Shown here in pieces: positions 17,301-26,278 of a stretch of DNA of 64,000 nt. Below the pieces are notes generated by a model, which did not search any database, was not told the origin of the DNA, and worked only from the letters and a program-made list of their open reading frames with translations. Position 1 is the first letter of the stretch; each line of letters begins with the position of its first letter. Source of the DNA: Streptomyces sp. PT12 (lineage in GTDB: Bacteria; Actinomycetota; Actinomycetes; Streptomycetales; Streptomycetaceae); assembly GCF_003311645.1 (NCBI RefSeq), contig NZ_QEST01000236.1:1-64000 (forward strand), given 5' to 3'. The translations under genes and the position numbers were made by a program.

Positions 17301-17836
17301 GATGTCCACGTGCGCACCACTATTCACTTCGCCCCCGTCGACCTGCCCTACACCCCGGGCAACGAGGTCGTCGGCACCACGAACGAAGGGCGCCGACTCG
17401 TCGGCCTCACCCGCGGCGGTGGCTACGCCGAGCAGGCGCTCGTCCACCGCCGCACCGCCTGGGAGGTCCCGGCGGCATCACCGACGACCAGGCCGTCGCG
17501 CTCGCCCTCCAGGGCCAGTCGGCGTGGCATCTGCTGTTCACCGCAGCCCGGTTGAAGGCCGGGAGACCGTGGTGATCCCGGCGGCGGGCGGCGGCCTCGG
17601 CACCCTCGCCGTCCAACTCGCCAAACGCGCCGGAGCCAAGGTCGTCGCACTCGCCAGCACCGAGGCGAAGCGCCAACTCGCCAGCAAGCTCGGCGCGGAC
17701 GCCGTCGTCGACTCCACCGCCACCGCCCACGCCGTCCTGGAACGACTCCGCCACGGCGGCCTCGTCATGCTCGTGCCGTTCGGCGGAGCCCAACGCCAGT
17801 GCATCGACATGGCCGTCGGCGACTCCGACCTCCACG
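17301..17836 (+). pseudogene. zinc-type alcohol dehydrogenase/quinone oxidoreductase, frameshifted
   Basis: Three successive frames give parts of an MDR-superfamily quinone oxidoreductase: DLPYTPGNEVVGTTNEGRRL with GGGYAEQALV (to about 17468), GGITDDQAVALALQGQSAWH (to about 17560), then the NAD(P)-binding region ETVVIPAAGGGLGTLAVQLA and KRAGAKVVALAST. Two frameshifts plus missing N- and C-termini make it non-functional. At about 17838 it fuses to an IclR-like frame. Confidence 0.75.
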
Positions 17837-17839
17837 AAC

Positions 17840-18211
17840 TTCAACGTCACCCGCTCCCTGCGCACCGGCGCCAGCGGCCGCACCATCCTCGCCTCCCTAC
17901 CAGAACCCATCCAGCAACGCGTCCTCGCCGAGCCCGTCCCCGCGGAAGCCGGACCGGGGGTCTACCGGGACAACGACGAACTCCTCGCATCGCTCCAGGA
18001 CATCCGCGACCAGGGCCACGCCCTCGGCCACGAGGAACGCATGGCCCGCTGGAACAGCTGCGCGGCCCCGATCATGCGCAACGACTCCGTCCTCCTCCTC
18101 AAACCGACCATCGCCATGCCCGGAGCCCCCACCTGGACCATCGAAGCCACCAAAACAGCCGCGGCCCACCTCAGCAGGCTCTCGACCAGCGCCTGGGCGC
18201 CGATCACCTGA
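17840..18211 (+). pseudogene. IclR-family regulator C-terminal fragment
   Basis: The frame reads FNVTRSLRTGASGRTILASL, then the effector-domain core IRDQGHALGHEERMARWNSC and AAPIMRNDS, ending with AAHLSRLSTSAWAPIT and TGA at 18209-18211. This is the ligand-binding half of an IclR regulator; the DNA-binding N-terminus is absent and replaced by the oxidoreductase fragment. Its last ~85 bp plus trailing sequence (18126-18277) recur at 4531-4670. Confidence 0.65.
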
Positions 18212-18277
18212 GGCCGACTCATCGAAGCCCTCGGCCCCGCACACGGATCGCCACCAGCTCCACCGACCTCCCCCTTG
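18126..18277 (+). repeat. imperfect direct repeat, copy B
   Basis: About 150 bp matching 4531-4670: the end of the IclR-like frame, its TGA and the following ~65 bp up to CACCGACCTCCCCCTTG. With the tRNA-Tyr and integrase repeats it forms a mosaic duplication at the two edges of the CRISPR-Cas island. Confidence 0.7.
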
Positions 18278-18289
18278 GCTCCCCGGGAA

Positions 18290-18422
18290 TCAGCTGAGGC
18301 ACGTCCACCAGGCCCTCACCGCGCTGAGGGGTCACCCGCAGGTGCCAGCCGACTCGGTGCTTGACGCAGCTGCCGTGGCGGAGGAGGCTGCGCAGTCGTT
18401 CGAGTCGATCCGGGTGTCCTGA
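18290..18422 (+). pseudogene. C-terminal scrap of an unknown protein
   Basis: Frame ending at TGA 18420-18422 reads NQLRHVHQALTALRGHPQVP and ADSVLDAAAVAEEAAQSFES. It has good codon structure but no start; its upstream part was replaced by the repeated IclR tail. Its stop lies four bases before the ATG at 18426, so it was probably the previous gene of that operon. Confidence 0.4.
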
Positions 18423-18425
18423 CGT

Positions 18426-19106
18426 ATGCCGTCGACGCTCGGCGCGGCGTTCGACGCATCCATCGACGCGCTGCGCGCCGCCACGCGCGCCGTCCCGGCC
18501 ATCCCCGAACCGGGACAGGTGCGCACCCTCCTCTTCCAGACCCAGGAGTTCTTCGCGGGCCTTCGCACCTCCCCCGACACCTTCGCTCGCGACGCCGCCC
18601 GGGCGCCCGGGCCCGGATCGTTCATGAACCGGGCCCTGGCCGATATCCGCGCCCACTTCGCGGTGGCGGACCGCCACCTCGCCGACGCCCTGCGCCGCGT
18701 GCTGATCATCAGCGGTCCGTCCGGCGAACCCGCCGACCACCTCCAGGCCGCGGCAACCCGCCTCGCCGTCCCCCGCGACCTGATCGGAACCCACCGTGGT
18801 CCCGACGGCGAGCCGCTCACCCCCTACCGCTACCTCCTGGCCGACTACCTGCTGGCCGACGCCCGGGCGCAGCGCCACGTGTTCTTCCGCGTCACCGACC
18901 TGGCCGGGGAGCTGGGGCACTTCATGGAGCGCGGGCGGCACGTTGGAGCACGTCGCCGTGGAGGGCGACCGGGTGATCCGCGCCGTCCTCCAGGCCCGCC
19001 ACGGCACCGGCCGGTCGCTGAGCGGCGCGGACCTCGAACGAACCTCGAGGAGCGGGCCGCTGCCGGGCTCCCTTTCCGTGGCCGCCCTGGGGAGGATGAT
19101 GAGTGA
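18426..19106 (+). CDS. hypothetical protein, 226 aa, with compensating frameshifts
   Basis: The predicted protein is mostly helical and charged (LLFQTQEFFAGLRTSPDTFA; YLLADYLLADARAQRHVFFR). I do not recognise the family. Between about 18935 and 19035 the open frame becomes Arg/Gly-rich, while the neighbouring frame reads GGTLEHVAVEGDRVIRAVLQ and ARHGTGRSLSGADLE, which looks native. The first frame becomes sensible again at NLEERAAAGLPF. This fits a +1 and a -1 indel that cancel, altering about 30 residues. The gene overlaps the next by GTGA, so they were co-expressed. Confidence 0.5.
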   Translation: MPSTLGAAFDASIDALRAATRAVPAIPEPGQVRTLLFQTQEFFAGLRTSPDTFARDAARAPGPGSFMNRALADIRAHFAVADRHLADALRRVLIISGPSGEPADHLQAAATRLAVPRDLIGTHRGPDGEPLTPYRYLLADYLLADARAQRHVFFRVTDLAGELGHFMERGRHVGARRRGGRPGDPRRPPGPPRHRPVAERRGPRTNLEERAAAGLPFRGRPGEDDE

Positions 19107-19754
19107 GTCATGTCATCGCCCCCAATCGCTCGGCTCCTGGTGTCGGCACGTGCCGTTGGCTTGCCGCTGCGCTTTGCAAGGGCGCCGGTCTTCGCGTGGT
19201 CGGCACGGTGCTCGGGGTGTGCGCGCACCACCTGGTGGCCGATGGGCCGGTGGCCGCGGGGGCGGGTGCTCGTCTGGCCGCGGGGCGGGTGCTCGTCGGG
19301 GCCGCCGCGTTGTTCCTCGTGGGCCTTGTCGGGGCGAGGTGGCCTCCGTCGTTGCCTGTGGCGCTCGCTCTCAGCGGCCTGACGCAGGCAGCGCTGCACG
19401 CGTGGTTGGGCGTGGATCAGGGCCATGGCATGGGTGGGGCGCACGCGCCCGGGCACTCGGCGCCCGGTGTCGAGGCGCACACGGTGTGGCATGAGTGGGC
19501 GCGCGGTGCGATGGCGATAACGGTCGGGCACGTGGTGGTGGCGGCCGTGGTCGCCGTGCTGCTCCATCGTGCGGACGCCGTGTGCTGGGCGGTGGGCCGG
19601 ACGGGTTCCGCCGCGCGGGCGTTCGCTGATCGACCTCGGGACGCCGGAGTGGCGGCGTGGTCGAGGAGTGGAGCGGTCCCCACCCGCGTGGCGGGTGCTG
19701 GCGGACGTGGTGGTGCGACGCGGGCCTTCCGGCAGGACCGAGCTCAGCGCGTGA
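19103..19754 (+). pseudogene. His-rich membrane protein, frameshifted near the C-terminus
   Basis: From GTG 19103 the protein has several hydrophobic helices, a His-rich loop (DQGHGMGGAHAPGHSAPG, HTVWHEW) and VGHVVVAAVVAVLL. After about 19640 the likely C-terminus (RSPPAWRVLADVVVRRGPSG) is in another frame and ends at TGA 19752-19754; the original frame runs to 19810 with Arg-rich sequence. Similar His-containing membrane proteins sit beside YcnI (DUF1775) genes in actinobacteria and may relate to copper handling. A YcnI-like remnant follows directly here. Confidence 0.5.
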
Positions 19755-20228
19755 GACCTCGTTCCCTCCGGGGGAGACGGTCCCGAGGGGTGGGAGTTCA
19801 CCGCCGCTGACGACGGCTACACCGTCGCCGGGTCGGCCGTTCCGGCCGGTGAGGACGCCGTCCACTCCGTCGTAGTGCGGCAGCTGCCGGATGCCGAGGA
19901 GGTGGTGACCAAGACGCTCCAGACCTACGAAGGCGGCCGGGTCGACCGCTGGATCGAGCTTTAGTCCGCGGGCTCGGGCCACGGCAACGAGGCGCCGGTC
20001 CTGGCGCTCGAACCGGCCGCCCCCGACGCCGTGCCGCTGGAGCCGGTGGAGCCGGTGGAGGAGGAGCCGGTGGAGGAGGAGTTCGCGGCCGCCGCGCCTG
20101 AGGCGGAGGCCGCGCCGGAGAGTGAGCCGACGGAGTCCGAGGAGACGGCTGCGGAGGAGGACGAGGACGGCGGTTCCTCGGCCGGCGTCTGGATCGACAC
20201 CCGCGTCCGTCGGGTCAGGCCGCGATGA
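19755..20228 (+). pseudogene. YcnI-like (DUF1775) remnant with in-frame TAG
   Basis: One frame reads the end of a DUF1775 domain (GWEFTAADDGYTVAGSAVPA; VVVRQLPDAEEVVTKTLQTY; GGRVDRWIEL), a TAG at 19962-19964, and then continues in frame with SGHGNEAPVLALEPAAPDA. An acidic Pro/Glu linker and GGSSAGVWI follow, where a membrane anchor would begin, before shifting into an Arg-rich end. YcnI proteins are exported, membrane-anchored copper-binding proteins. Here the N-terminus is missing, an amber codon interrupts and the anchor is lost, so it is a dead gene. Confidence 0.6.
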
Positions 20229-20715
20229 GGCGGCCGCTGCGGTCGAAGAGCGTCATCGCGCCCGCGCACAGCGCGCCGATCGACGCCAGGGCGGCCCAGG
20301 GCAGCCAGGCGGCCCCGCTCGCTGCCGACACGTCGAACAGCGCCCCGACGGCGAGGTTGCCCAGTGAGACGGCCACGTCGCAGACGGTCTGGTAGGCGCC
20401 GTAGTAGGTGGCCACGAGGTCGGGGCCGGCGAACCTGACGAGGGTGTCCATCTCGAACGGGTAGAGCAGGGCGCCGCCCAGGGCGAGCAGCGCCGCGCAG
20501 GCGGCGAGTGCCGCAACGCCCACCGTGGTCTCGGGCGGGCTCGGCAGCAGCGGCAGGAACGCGGCCCCCATGACGAACAGGCCGACGGTGATCGCCGGAG
20601 GTCCGGGAATGCGCCGTTGGGCCCACGTGGTGAGGCGGGCCTGGCTGGCGATCGCCGCGAGCGCGGAAACGGCGAAGACGGTGCCGGTGATCAGGCCGGC
20701 GTGCTCGGGCGACAC
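20215..20715 (-). pseudogene. MFS transporter C-terminal fragment
   Basis: About 165 residues of a major-facilitator protein are readable: VFAVSALAAIASQARLTTWA, then ITVGLFVMGAAFLPLL, LAACAALLALGGALLYPFEM, YGAYQTVCDVAVSLGNLAVG and a final helix ending DRSGRLIAA. This corresponds to the last four or five helices. The N-terminal half is missing, and upstream sequence changes to a peptidase fragment at about 20720. Confidence 0.65.
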
Positions 20716-20729
20716 CTCGCGGCCTGCGG

Positions 20730-21005
20730 GGCGTTGATCTGGTCGGGGCGGCGGCAGTTGTGGGCGGCGGTGTCGTCGTCGGCCATGCTGGCGTTGTTGT
20801 CGCCCTCGTACTCCTCGACCGGCCGCATCCTGCGGATGGGGAAGCGCTCGTCGAAGAGGCGCGTGAAGATGCGGACGACGCTGTCGGCGACATCCGCGTT
20901 GACGACGAGAACGCCGCGGGAGACCTCGCCGTCGAAGTCGATGTGGTTGATCTCCACCCGGCGCAGGTCCTCGCGGGTGGCCGGGCAGCCCTCGCGCCAC
21001 ATGCC
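20730..21005 (-). pseudogene. M15-type (VanY/D-Ala-D-Ala carboxypeptidase-like) fragment
   Basis: The frame reads VEINHIDFDGEVSRGVLVVN, ADVADSVVRIFTRLFDERFP and IRRMRPVEEYEGDNNASMAD, ending in DDTAAHNCRR. These are the conserved central motifs of actinobacterial M15 peptidases (FDG, H/N-A-D-V, FPIRRM, DD.SMA.N.T). The N-terminus is joined to a GNAT frame and the C-terminal zinc-binding HxH part is lost. Confidence 0.6.
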
Positions 21006-21009
21006 GACC

Positions 21010-21628
21010 GCGACCATCTCCTCGGTGGCCAGGCGGCTGCCCTCGGGGGTGAGGGTTTCGCCGCGGGGTAGCCAACCGTGCCGTTCGTAGTAGGCCCCGG
21101 CGCCATCGGGACCCACGGCGGTGACCAGGCTGTCCCGGGCGCAGCCGGCGGCCGCCGCGTCGGAGACGAACTGGTGGAGCAGGACGGCGCCGATGCCCGA
21201 TGAACGCGCGGAGCTGGTGACCACGATGTGGGAGAGCACGGCGGTGGTTCCGGGGTGGGGGCGGGCGCCGGGTCTTCCGCTGCCTTCTTCCGGCCGGGGA
21301 GGAGTTTTCGCAGGTAGCGGCCCAGTCGGGTGCGCGGGAAGTGCCACGCCAGGTGAGGGCGGACGACCAGGCCCAGCAGGGGGCGCCCGGCGAGCCGCGG
21401 TCCGTGGGAGCGCAGCACATGACGCCGGTGGGTCGGCGGATCGAGCACCCCGACCAGGAAGCCCACCGGACGTCCCGTGGTATCGGCCACATAGGCGCGG
21501 GCGGCTGGACCGGTGATGTTGGTCCGGGCGTAGGAGGTGATGAACCCAGGGCCCAGGCGGGCGAAGAACCCGTCGGGGAAGTGCCCGAGGTGTTCCTCCA
21601 CCACGAACGGCAGGTCCTCGGGCGTCAT
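21010..21628 (-). pseudogene. GNAT acetyltransferase, frameshifted
   Basis: From ATG 21628 the protein reads MTPEDLPFVVEEHLGHFPDG, then YVADTTGRPVGFLVGVLDP, typical of the GNAT N-terminal half. The acetyl-CoA-binding half (VLSHIVVTSSARSSGIGAVL, AYYERHGWLPRGETL) is in the adjacent frame, so an indel lies near 21250-21256. The end then runs into the M15 fragment. It is probably inactive. Substrate unknown. Confidence 0.6.
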
Positions 21629-21909
21629 CGGGCGCAGGATGAACAGTCGCCGCTCGTTGGGGAGTTGCTCGCGCGTCCCGGGAATGTGCGAGCTGTCCGT
21701 GGCTGGCTGTTTCCGCGGCGGGGCGGGGTCGGATCGCGCGGCGGCGCGGGGGTCGGCGTCCCCACCCGCAAACTACTCCACTCTGTAGGAGTTCGTGGAG
21801 GCGGGCGTTCCGGACCTCCGGTCGTCGGCGCCGCGCGGCCGCCCCGCACGCTGGCTGCGGTGGCCTCCCACGGCCGCCGAACCGCGCACGAGGACGAAGG
21901 TGAACGAGG

Positions 21910-22260
21910 ATGCGTCCGCTGGGAGAGCTGGAAGCCGAGGTCATGAACGTGGTGTGGCACAGGGCCGGGCCCGTGACCGCGCAGGACCTCACCGACGCCC
22001 TCAACGAACGACGCCCGCTCGCCTACACCACCGTCATGACCGTCGTGGACCGGCTGCGCGCCAAGGGCTGGCTGACCAGGGAGAAGGCCGGCCGCGCCTT
22101 CCGCTACACCGCCGCCCGCTCCGGTCGGGCTCGCGTCCAGTCGGTGGGCGCGGTGAAGAGGCGCACCTCGGTGACGCCGCTGACGTTGCGGGCACCGCAG
22201 ACGTCTCCCGGGGCGACCTGCGGCCTCCGGGCTTGTCTCTGTGCGCTGTCGAGGGGTTGA
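21910..22260 (+). pseudogene. truncated BlaI/MecI-family repressor
   Basis: The first ~72 residues are a clear BlaI/MecI winged helix: MRPLGELEAEVMNVVWHRAG, TVMTVVDRLRAKGWLTREKA and GRAFRYTAA. After about 22126 the sequence becomes unrelated and runs to a TGA at 22258-22260. Full-length members have about 50 more residues for dimerisation. No BlaR1/M56 peptidase partner follows; instead the zincophore region begins. The gene was probably cut when the adjacent cluster was inserted or rearranged. Confidence 0.65.
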
Positions 22261-22284
22261 CAGGCGGGCGATCAGGAAGGTTAA

Positions 22285-22299
22285 TGAAAATGATTATCA
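22285..22299. promoter_or_regulatory. Zur box 1, upstream of the NRPS/PKS operon
   Basis: TGAAAATGATTATCA closely matches the 7-1-7 inverted repeat recognised by actinobacterial Zur (TGAAAATGATTTTCA type). It lies 38 bp before the NRPS start codon, where a repressor would block transcription. This implies derepression on zinc starvation. Confidence 0.8.
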
Positions 22300-22336
22300 G
22301 AACTTCCGGCCCTGGTGCCATGCCTGGAGGAGGACC

Positions 22337-25300
22337 ATGAACGCGCCCCCGACACTCGACGACGTGGCCTCGGCGCTGGCGGACGTGCTGGACACGCCCG
22401 TGGCCGAGATGGAATTCGACACGCCACTGACCGAGTTGGGGCTGGAGTCCTTCACCGCCGTTCGGCTGCGCCGGCGGATCCGCGAGGACCTCGGACTCGA
22501 CCTGCCGCTCACCGCTTTCCTCGGCTCCGCCACCGTCCGCTCACTCGTCCCGAACCCGGCCGGCGCGGTCGGGGTGGCAGAGAGCCAACCGGGCGCGGAC
22601 GGCGCGTCGTTCCCGCTGACGCCGATTCAGTCGGCCTACTGGGTCGGGCGGGACGCCGCGTTCCCGCTCGGGGGTGTCGCGACGTTCTTCTACCGGGAGT
22701 ACGACCGCGAGCCTGGCGCCGAAGGTCCCGAGGCCGATCTGGCGCGGCTGACCACCGCCTGGAACCGACTGGTCGCCCGGCACCCGATGTTGCGCATGGT
22801 GGTCGGGCCCGACGCGCGGCAGCGCGTGCTCACCACGGTGCCCGAGTACCGGATCGATGTCACCGATCTCCGCGACGTCGACGCGGAGTCGGCCGAACGG
22901 GCCGCCACGCGGTTGCGGGCCGGGTGGTCGCACCAGGTGCGGCGCGCCGACCGGTGGCCGCTCTTCGACGTCAGGGCCGTTCTCCTGCCGGACGGCAGGA
23001 CGCGACTGTGCATGGGTGTCGACGTGCTCGCGCTCGACCTGGCCGGCTGGCTCCAGGTGCTGGCCGAGTGGGGGCGGCTGGTCGCCGAGCCCGACGCCCA
23101 ACTTCCGCCGCAACAAACGACCTTCGCCGACTACGTACGAGGCAGGGAGCGTGACCCGGCCGAACGGCGGCGCCGGGAGGCCGACCTGGCGTACTGGGCC
23201 GAGCGGGCGCCGAACCTTCAGCCGGGGCCGGAGCTGCCCCTGGCCGTGGACGTCGCCGAACTGCGCGGTCACCGCTTCACCCGTGCGCGGACACACCTGA
23301 CGGCGGACGAGTGGTCCGCGCTGCGCGACCGCGCGGCCCGCCACGGACTCAGCCCCACCGGGATGCTGCTCGCCGCCTTCGGGCTCACGCTGACCCGCTG
23401 GGGCGCCACCGAGCCCTTCACCCTGAACACCACCCTGTTCGACCGGCCCGACGTCCCGGAACTCAAGGGCGTGGTCGGTGACTTCACCTCCACGCTGCTG
23501 GTCGGGATGCCCGAGCTCGACCCACTGCGCTGGGAGGGGTTCGCCGCCTACGCGAGCCAGGTGAACGAGCGGTTCTGGACGGACATGGAGCACCGGGCGG
23601 TCTCCGGCATGGAGGCGCCGCAGGCGAACGGGCAGCCATCGGGCCCGCCGAGACATCCCGTCGTCTTCACCAGCGGGCTCGGCCTCACGGACGGCGACGC
23701 CGATCCGGCTGGCTGGCTCGGCACGGAGGTCTTCGGCATATCCCAGACCCCGCAGATCCTCCTGGACCACATCGTCTACGCCGAAGGCGGCGCGCTGATC
23801 CTGTGCTGGGACTCGGTGGACGGCGCCTACCCGGCCGGCTTCGTCTCCGGGATGCTCGACGCCCACGCCCGCCTGCTGCGCCGGTTGGCGCGGGAGGACG
23901 AGGCGTGGCGCGATCCCGAACTCGGCTGGGATCCCTCCTTCCTGCCAGCACAGACGCTCGACGCGACGCCCTTCGGCGACGCGGGACCGCCGCTCGACGA
24001 CCCGGCGCGCGCCGCGGCGGAGGCACGTCCCGACGCGCCAGCGCTGCTCGACTCCGCCGACCGGGTCAGCCACAAGGAACTCGCGGCCCGCGCCGAGCGC
24101 ACGGCAGCGGTGCTCGCCGCCGCCGGAGTCGGCCCGGGCGACCTGGTGGCGGTGGCGGCCGAGAAGGGCCCGGCGCAGGTCGCCGCCATCCTCGGCGTGA
24201 CCGCGAGCGGCGCCGGCTATGTGCCGGTCGAGCCCTCCTGGCCCGCCAGGCGCGTGGCGTCCGTCTGCGCCCAGGCCGGCATCCGGCACGCCCTCGCCGG
24301 CGACGGGACCGCCATGACCTGGCCGGACGGCGTGACCGCGCACCCGCTGCGGCCGGACGGCACGCCCGCCGCGGAGAGCGGACCCGAGAGCGCCGGGGGG
24401 CGATGCCGCCCGAAGCCGGACGAGTTGGCCTATGTCATCTTCACCTCAGGATCGACCGGCCGGCCCAAGGGCGTCGCCATCGAACACCGCGCCGCCCGCA
24501 CCACCGTCGACGACCTCGTCGACCGCTTCCCGATCGGCCCCGACGACCGGGTGCTCGCCCTGTCGGCGTTCAGCTTCGACCTGTCCGTGTACGACGTCTT
24601 CGCGGTGCTCGGCGTCGGCGGGGCGCTTGTGCTGCCCGAGGTGGAGCGGCAACGCGACCCGGCGCACTGGCTTGAGTTGATGGCTCGCCACCGGGTGACC
24701 GTCTGGAACACCGCGCCCGCCCTGATGGAGATGCTGGTCGAGTACGCCGAGGTGGCCCCGGACCAGGCGCGGGCTGCCCTCGCCCCGCTCCGCCTGGTGC
24801 TGCTCTCCGGCGACTGGATACCCGTCACCCTGCCCGAGCGCGTCCGCGCGCTGGCGCCGGACGCCCGGATCGTCAGCCTGGGCGGCGCCACCGAGGCGTC
24901 CATCTGGTCCATCTGCCACCTCGTCGACCGGGTGGAGCCTGAGTGGCGCAGCATCCCCTACGGCCGGGCGCTGCGCGGCCAGTCCTTCCACATCCTGGAT
25001 CCCGAGGGTCGGCCGTGCCCGGTCGGTGCGTCGGGGGAACTCCACATCGGTGGCCGGGGCCTGGCGCGGGAGTACGTCGGCGATCCGGAGCAGACCGGCC
25101 AGCGGTTCGTCGTTCATCCGCTGCTGGGCACCCGGCTCTACCGCACGGGCGATCTCGGGCGGTGGCGCCCGGACGGCACGATCGAGTTCCTCGGCCGGCT
25201 CGACCGCCAGGTCAAGATCCGCGGGCATCGCATCGAACTCGGCGAGGTCGAGTCGGTGCTCGACCGGCTGCCCGGGGTGCGGAAGTCCGTCGCGCTGTCC

Positions 25301-26278
25301 GTGCCGGGGCCCGACGACCGGCCGCGTCTCGTGGCGTACGCGGTGCGCCACGAGGGCGCAGAGGTGACGGACGAGGAGATCAGGAGCCGGCTGCGGGAGA
25401 ACGTGCCCGCGTACATGGTGCCGAGTCGGCTGGTGGCGATGGCCGAGTTCCCGGTCACCGACAACGGCAAGATCGACTACCGCGCCCTGCCGAACCCGTA
25501 CCGGCGGGCTTCGGATCGGCCGAGCGCCGTGCCGACGACCGTGCCGTCGGCGCCGGTGCCGACAGCGGTGGTCGCCGAGGAGCAGGCAGCGGTGGGTGCC
25601 AGCCCCTTGGATCGCGCGCTGCGCGCGGCCGGTGAACGCGGGTTGAGCGTGACCCTCACGCTCTCCGCGGGGACGCTGCCGCCCGCGGACGCCCTGATCG
25701 CGGCGGGGGAGTGCGGCCGGCTGCTGCTGTCGGCGGCCACCGCGGCCGGGTTCAGGCCGGCCGAGCGGCTGACCGGGCGCGGACTGATCGAGCTCGCGCT
25801 CGGCGAGCCGGCCACCACGGCCGAGTCCGCCGTGCCGAGCCAGGACACCGCCCCATCCAGCCCGCCCGCCGCCCCTGCCAGCGAACGCGGCCCGTCCGGC
25901 GCGCCCGGCGCGAGCGCGTCGCCCGAGCCGGAGACACGGCCAGAGACACGGCCGGAGGTCGAGGCGGCGGTCCGGCGGGTGTTCGGTGAGCTGCTGCGGG
26001 CCGCGCCGACCGAGTTGGCCGGTGACACGCCGTTCTTCCAGCTGGGCGCGACCTCGCTCACCCTCGTCCAGGCACAGCGTCGGCTCGGCACGGAGCTCGA
26101 TCCGGCGCTCAGCGTCGTCGACCTCCTCTCGCACCCGACGGTGCGCGGCCTGGCGGCGGTGATCTCCGCACGAACGGCCCGGCAGCCGCCGCCACCGCCA
26201 CGCGCCGCCAGGGCGCCCGCACCACCCGCCACCGGACGGCGGGCCGCCCGCGCGCGAGCCGCGGAGCTCGCCCGATGA
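22337..26278 (+). CDS. NRPS: CP-Cy-A(Cys)-PCP
   Basis: The 1313-residue protein opens the assembly line. A carrier domain (Ser38 in LTELGLESFTAVRLRR) is followed by a condensation/heterocyclisation domain (about 92-540: PLTPIQSAYWVGRD; motif DVLALDLAGW, close to Cy DxxxxDxxS). The A domain (about 590-1100) has FTSGSTGRPKGVAIEH, FSFDLSVYDVFAVLG, VWNTAPALMEML and GGATEASIWS, fitting the cysteine pocket of pyochelin/yersiniabactin synthetases. A C-terminal PCP has Ser1240 (LGATSLTLVQ). ATG 22337 follows GGAGGAGGA. It probably activates cysteine and forms a thiazoline. No aryl-acid ligase is seen for the first carrier. The stop overlaps the PKS start (ATGA). Confidence 0.9.
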   Translation: MNAPPTLDDVASALADVLDTPVAEMEFDTPLTELGLESFTAVRLRRRIREDLGLDLPLTAFLGSATVRSLVPNPAGAVGVAESQPGADGASFPLTPIQSAYWVGRDAAFPLGGVATFFYREYDREPGAEGPEADLARLTTAWNRLVARHPMLRMVVGPDARQRVLTTVPEYRIDVTDLRDVDAESAERAATRLRAGWSHQVRRADRWPLFDVRAVLLPDGRTRLCMGVDVLALDLAGWLQVLAEWGRLVAEPDAQLPPQQTTFADYVRGRERDPAERRRREADLAYWAERAPNLQPGPELPLAVDVAELRGHRFTRARTHLTADEWSALRDRAARHGLSPTGMLLAAFGLTLTRWGATEPFTLNTTLFDRPDVPELKGVVGDFTSTLLVGMPELDPLRWEGFAAYASQVNERFWTDMEHRAVSGMEAPQANGQPSGPPRHPVVFTSGLGLTDGDADPAGWLGTEVFGISQTPQILLDHIVYAEGGALILCWDSVDGAYPAGFVSGMLDAHARLLRRLAREDEAWRDPELGWDPSFLPAQTLDATPFGDAGPPLDDPARAAAEARPDAPALLDSADRVSHKELAARAERTAAVLAAAGVGPGDLVAVAAEKGPAQVAAILGVTASGAGYVPVEPSWPARRVASVCAQAGIRHALAGDGTAMTWPDGVTAHPLRPDGTPAAESGPESAGGRCRPKPDELAYVIFTSGSTGRPKGVAIEHRAARTTVDDLVDRFPIGPDDRVLALSAFSFDLSVYDVFAVLGVGGALVLPEVERQRDPAHWLELMARHRVTVWNTAPALMEMLVEYAEVAPDQARAALAPLRLVLLSGDWIPVTLPERVRALAPDARIVSLGGATEASIWSICHLVDRVEPEWRSIPYGRALRGQSFHILDPEGRPCPVGASGELHIGGRGLAREYVGDPEQTGQRFVVHPLLGTRLYRTGDLGRWRPDGTIEFLGRLDRQVKIRGHRIELGEVESVLDRLPGVRKSVALSVPGPDDRPRLVAYAVRHEGAEVTDEEIRSRLRENVPAYMVPSRLVAMAEFPVTDNGKIDYRALPNPYRRASDRPSAVPTTVPSAPVPTAVVAEEQAAVGASPLDRALRAAGERGLSVTLTLSAGTLPPADALIAAGECGRLLLSAATAAGFRPAERLTGRGLIELALGEPATTAESAVPSQDTAPSSPPAAPASERGPSGAPGASASPEPETRPETRPEVEAAVRRVFGELLRAAPTELAGDTPFFQLGATSLTLVQAQRRLGTELDPALSVVDLLSHPTVRGLAAVISARTARQPPPPPRAARAPAPPATGRRAARARAAELAR

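Noticed and set aside
19961-21628. 555-codon minus-strand frame with a Ser/Ala/Gly-rich C-terminus
   Set aside because: It mixes a real GNAT N-terminus with shadow sequence of the MFS, M15 and YcnI fragments; the Ser-rich end is the complement of the acidic YcnI linker.
22285-22299. Iron-regulator (DmdR/IdeR) box before the NRPS
   Set aside because: The site lacks the TTAGGTTAGGCTAACCTAA pattern and fits the Zur palindrome far better.
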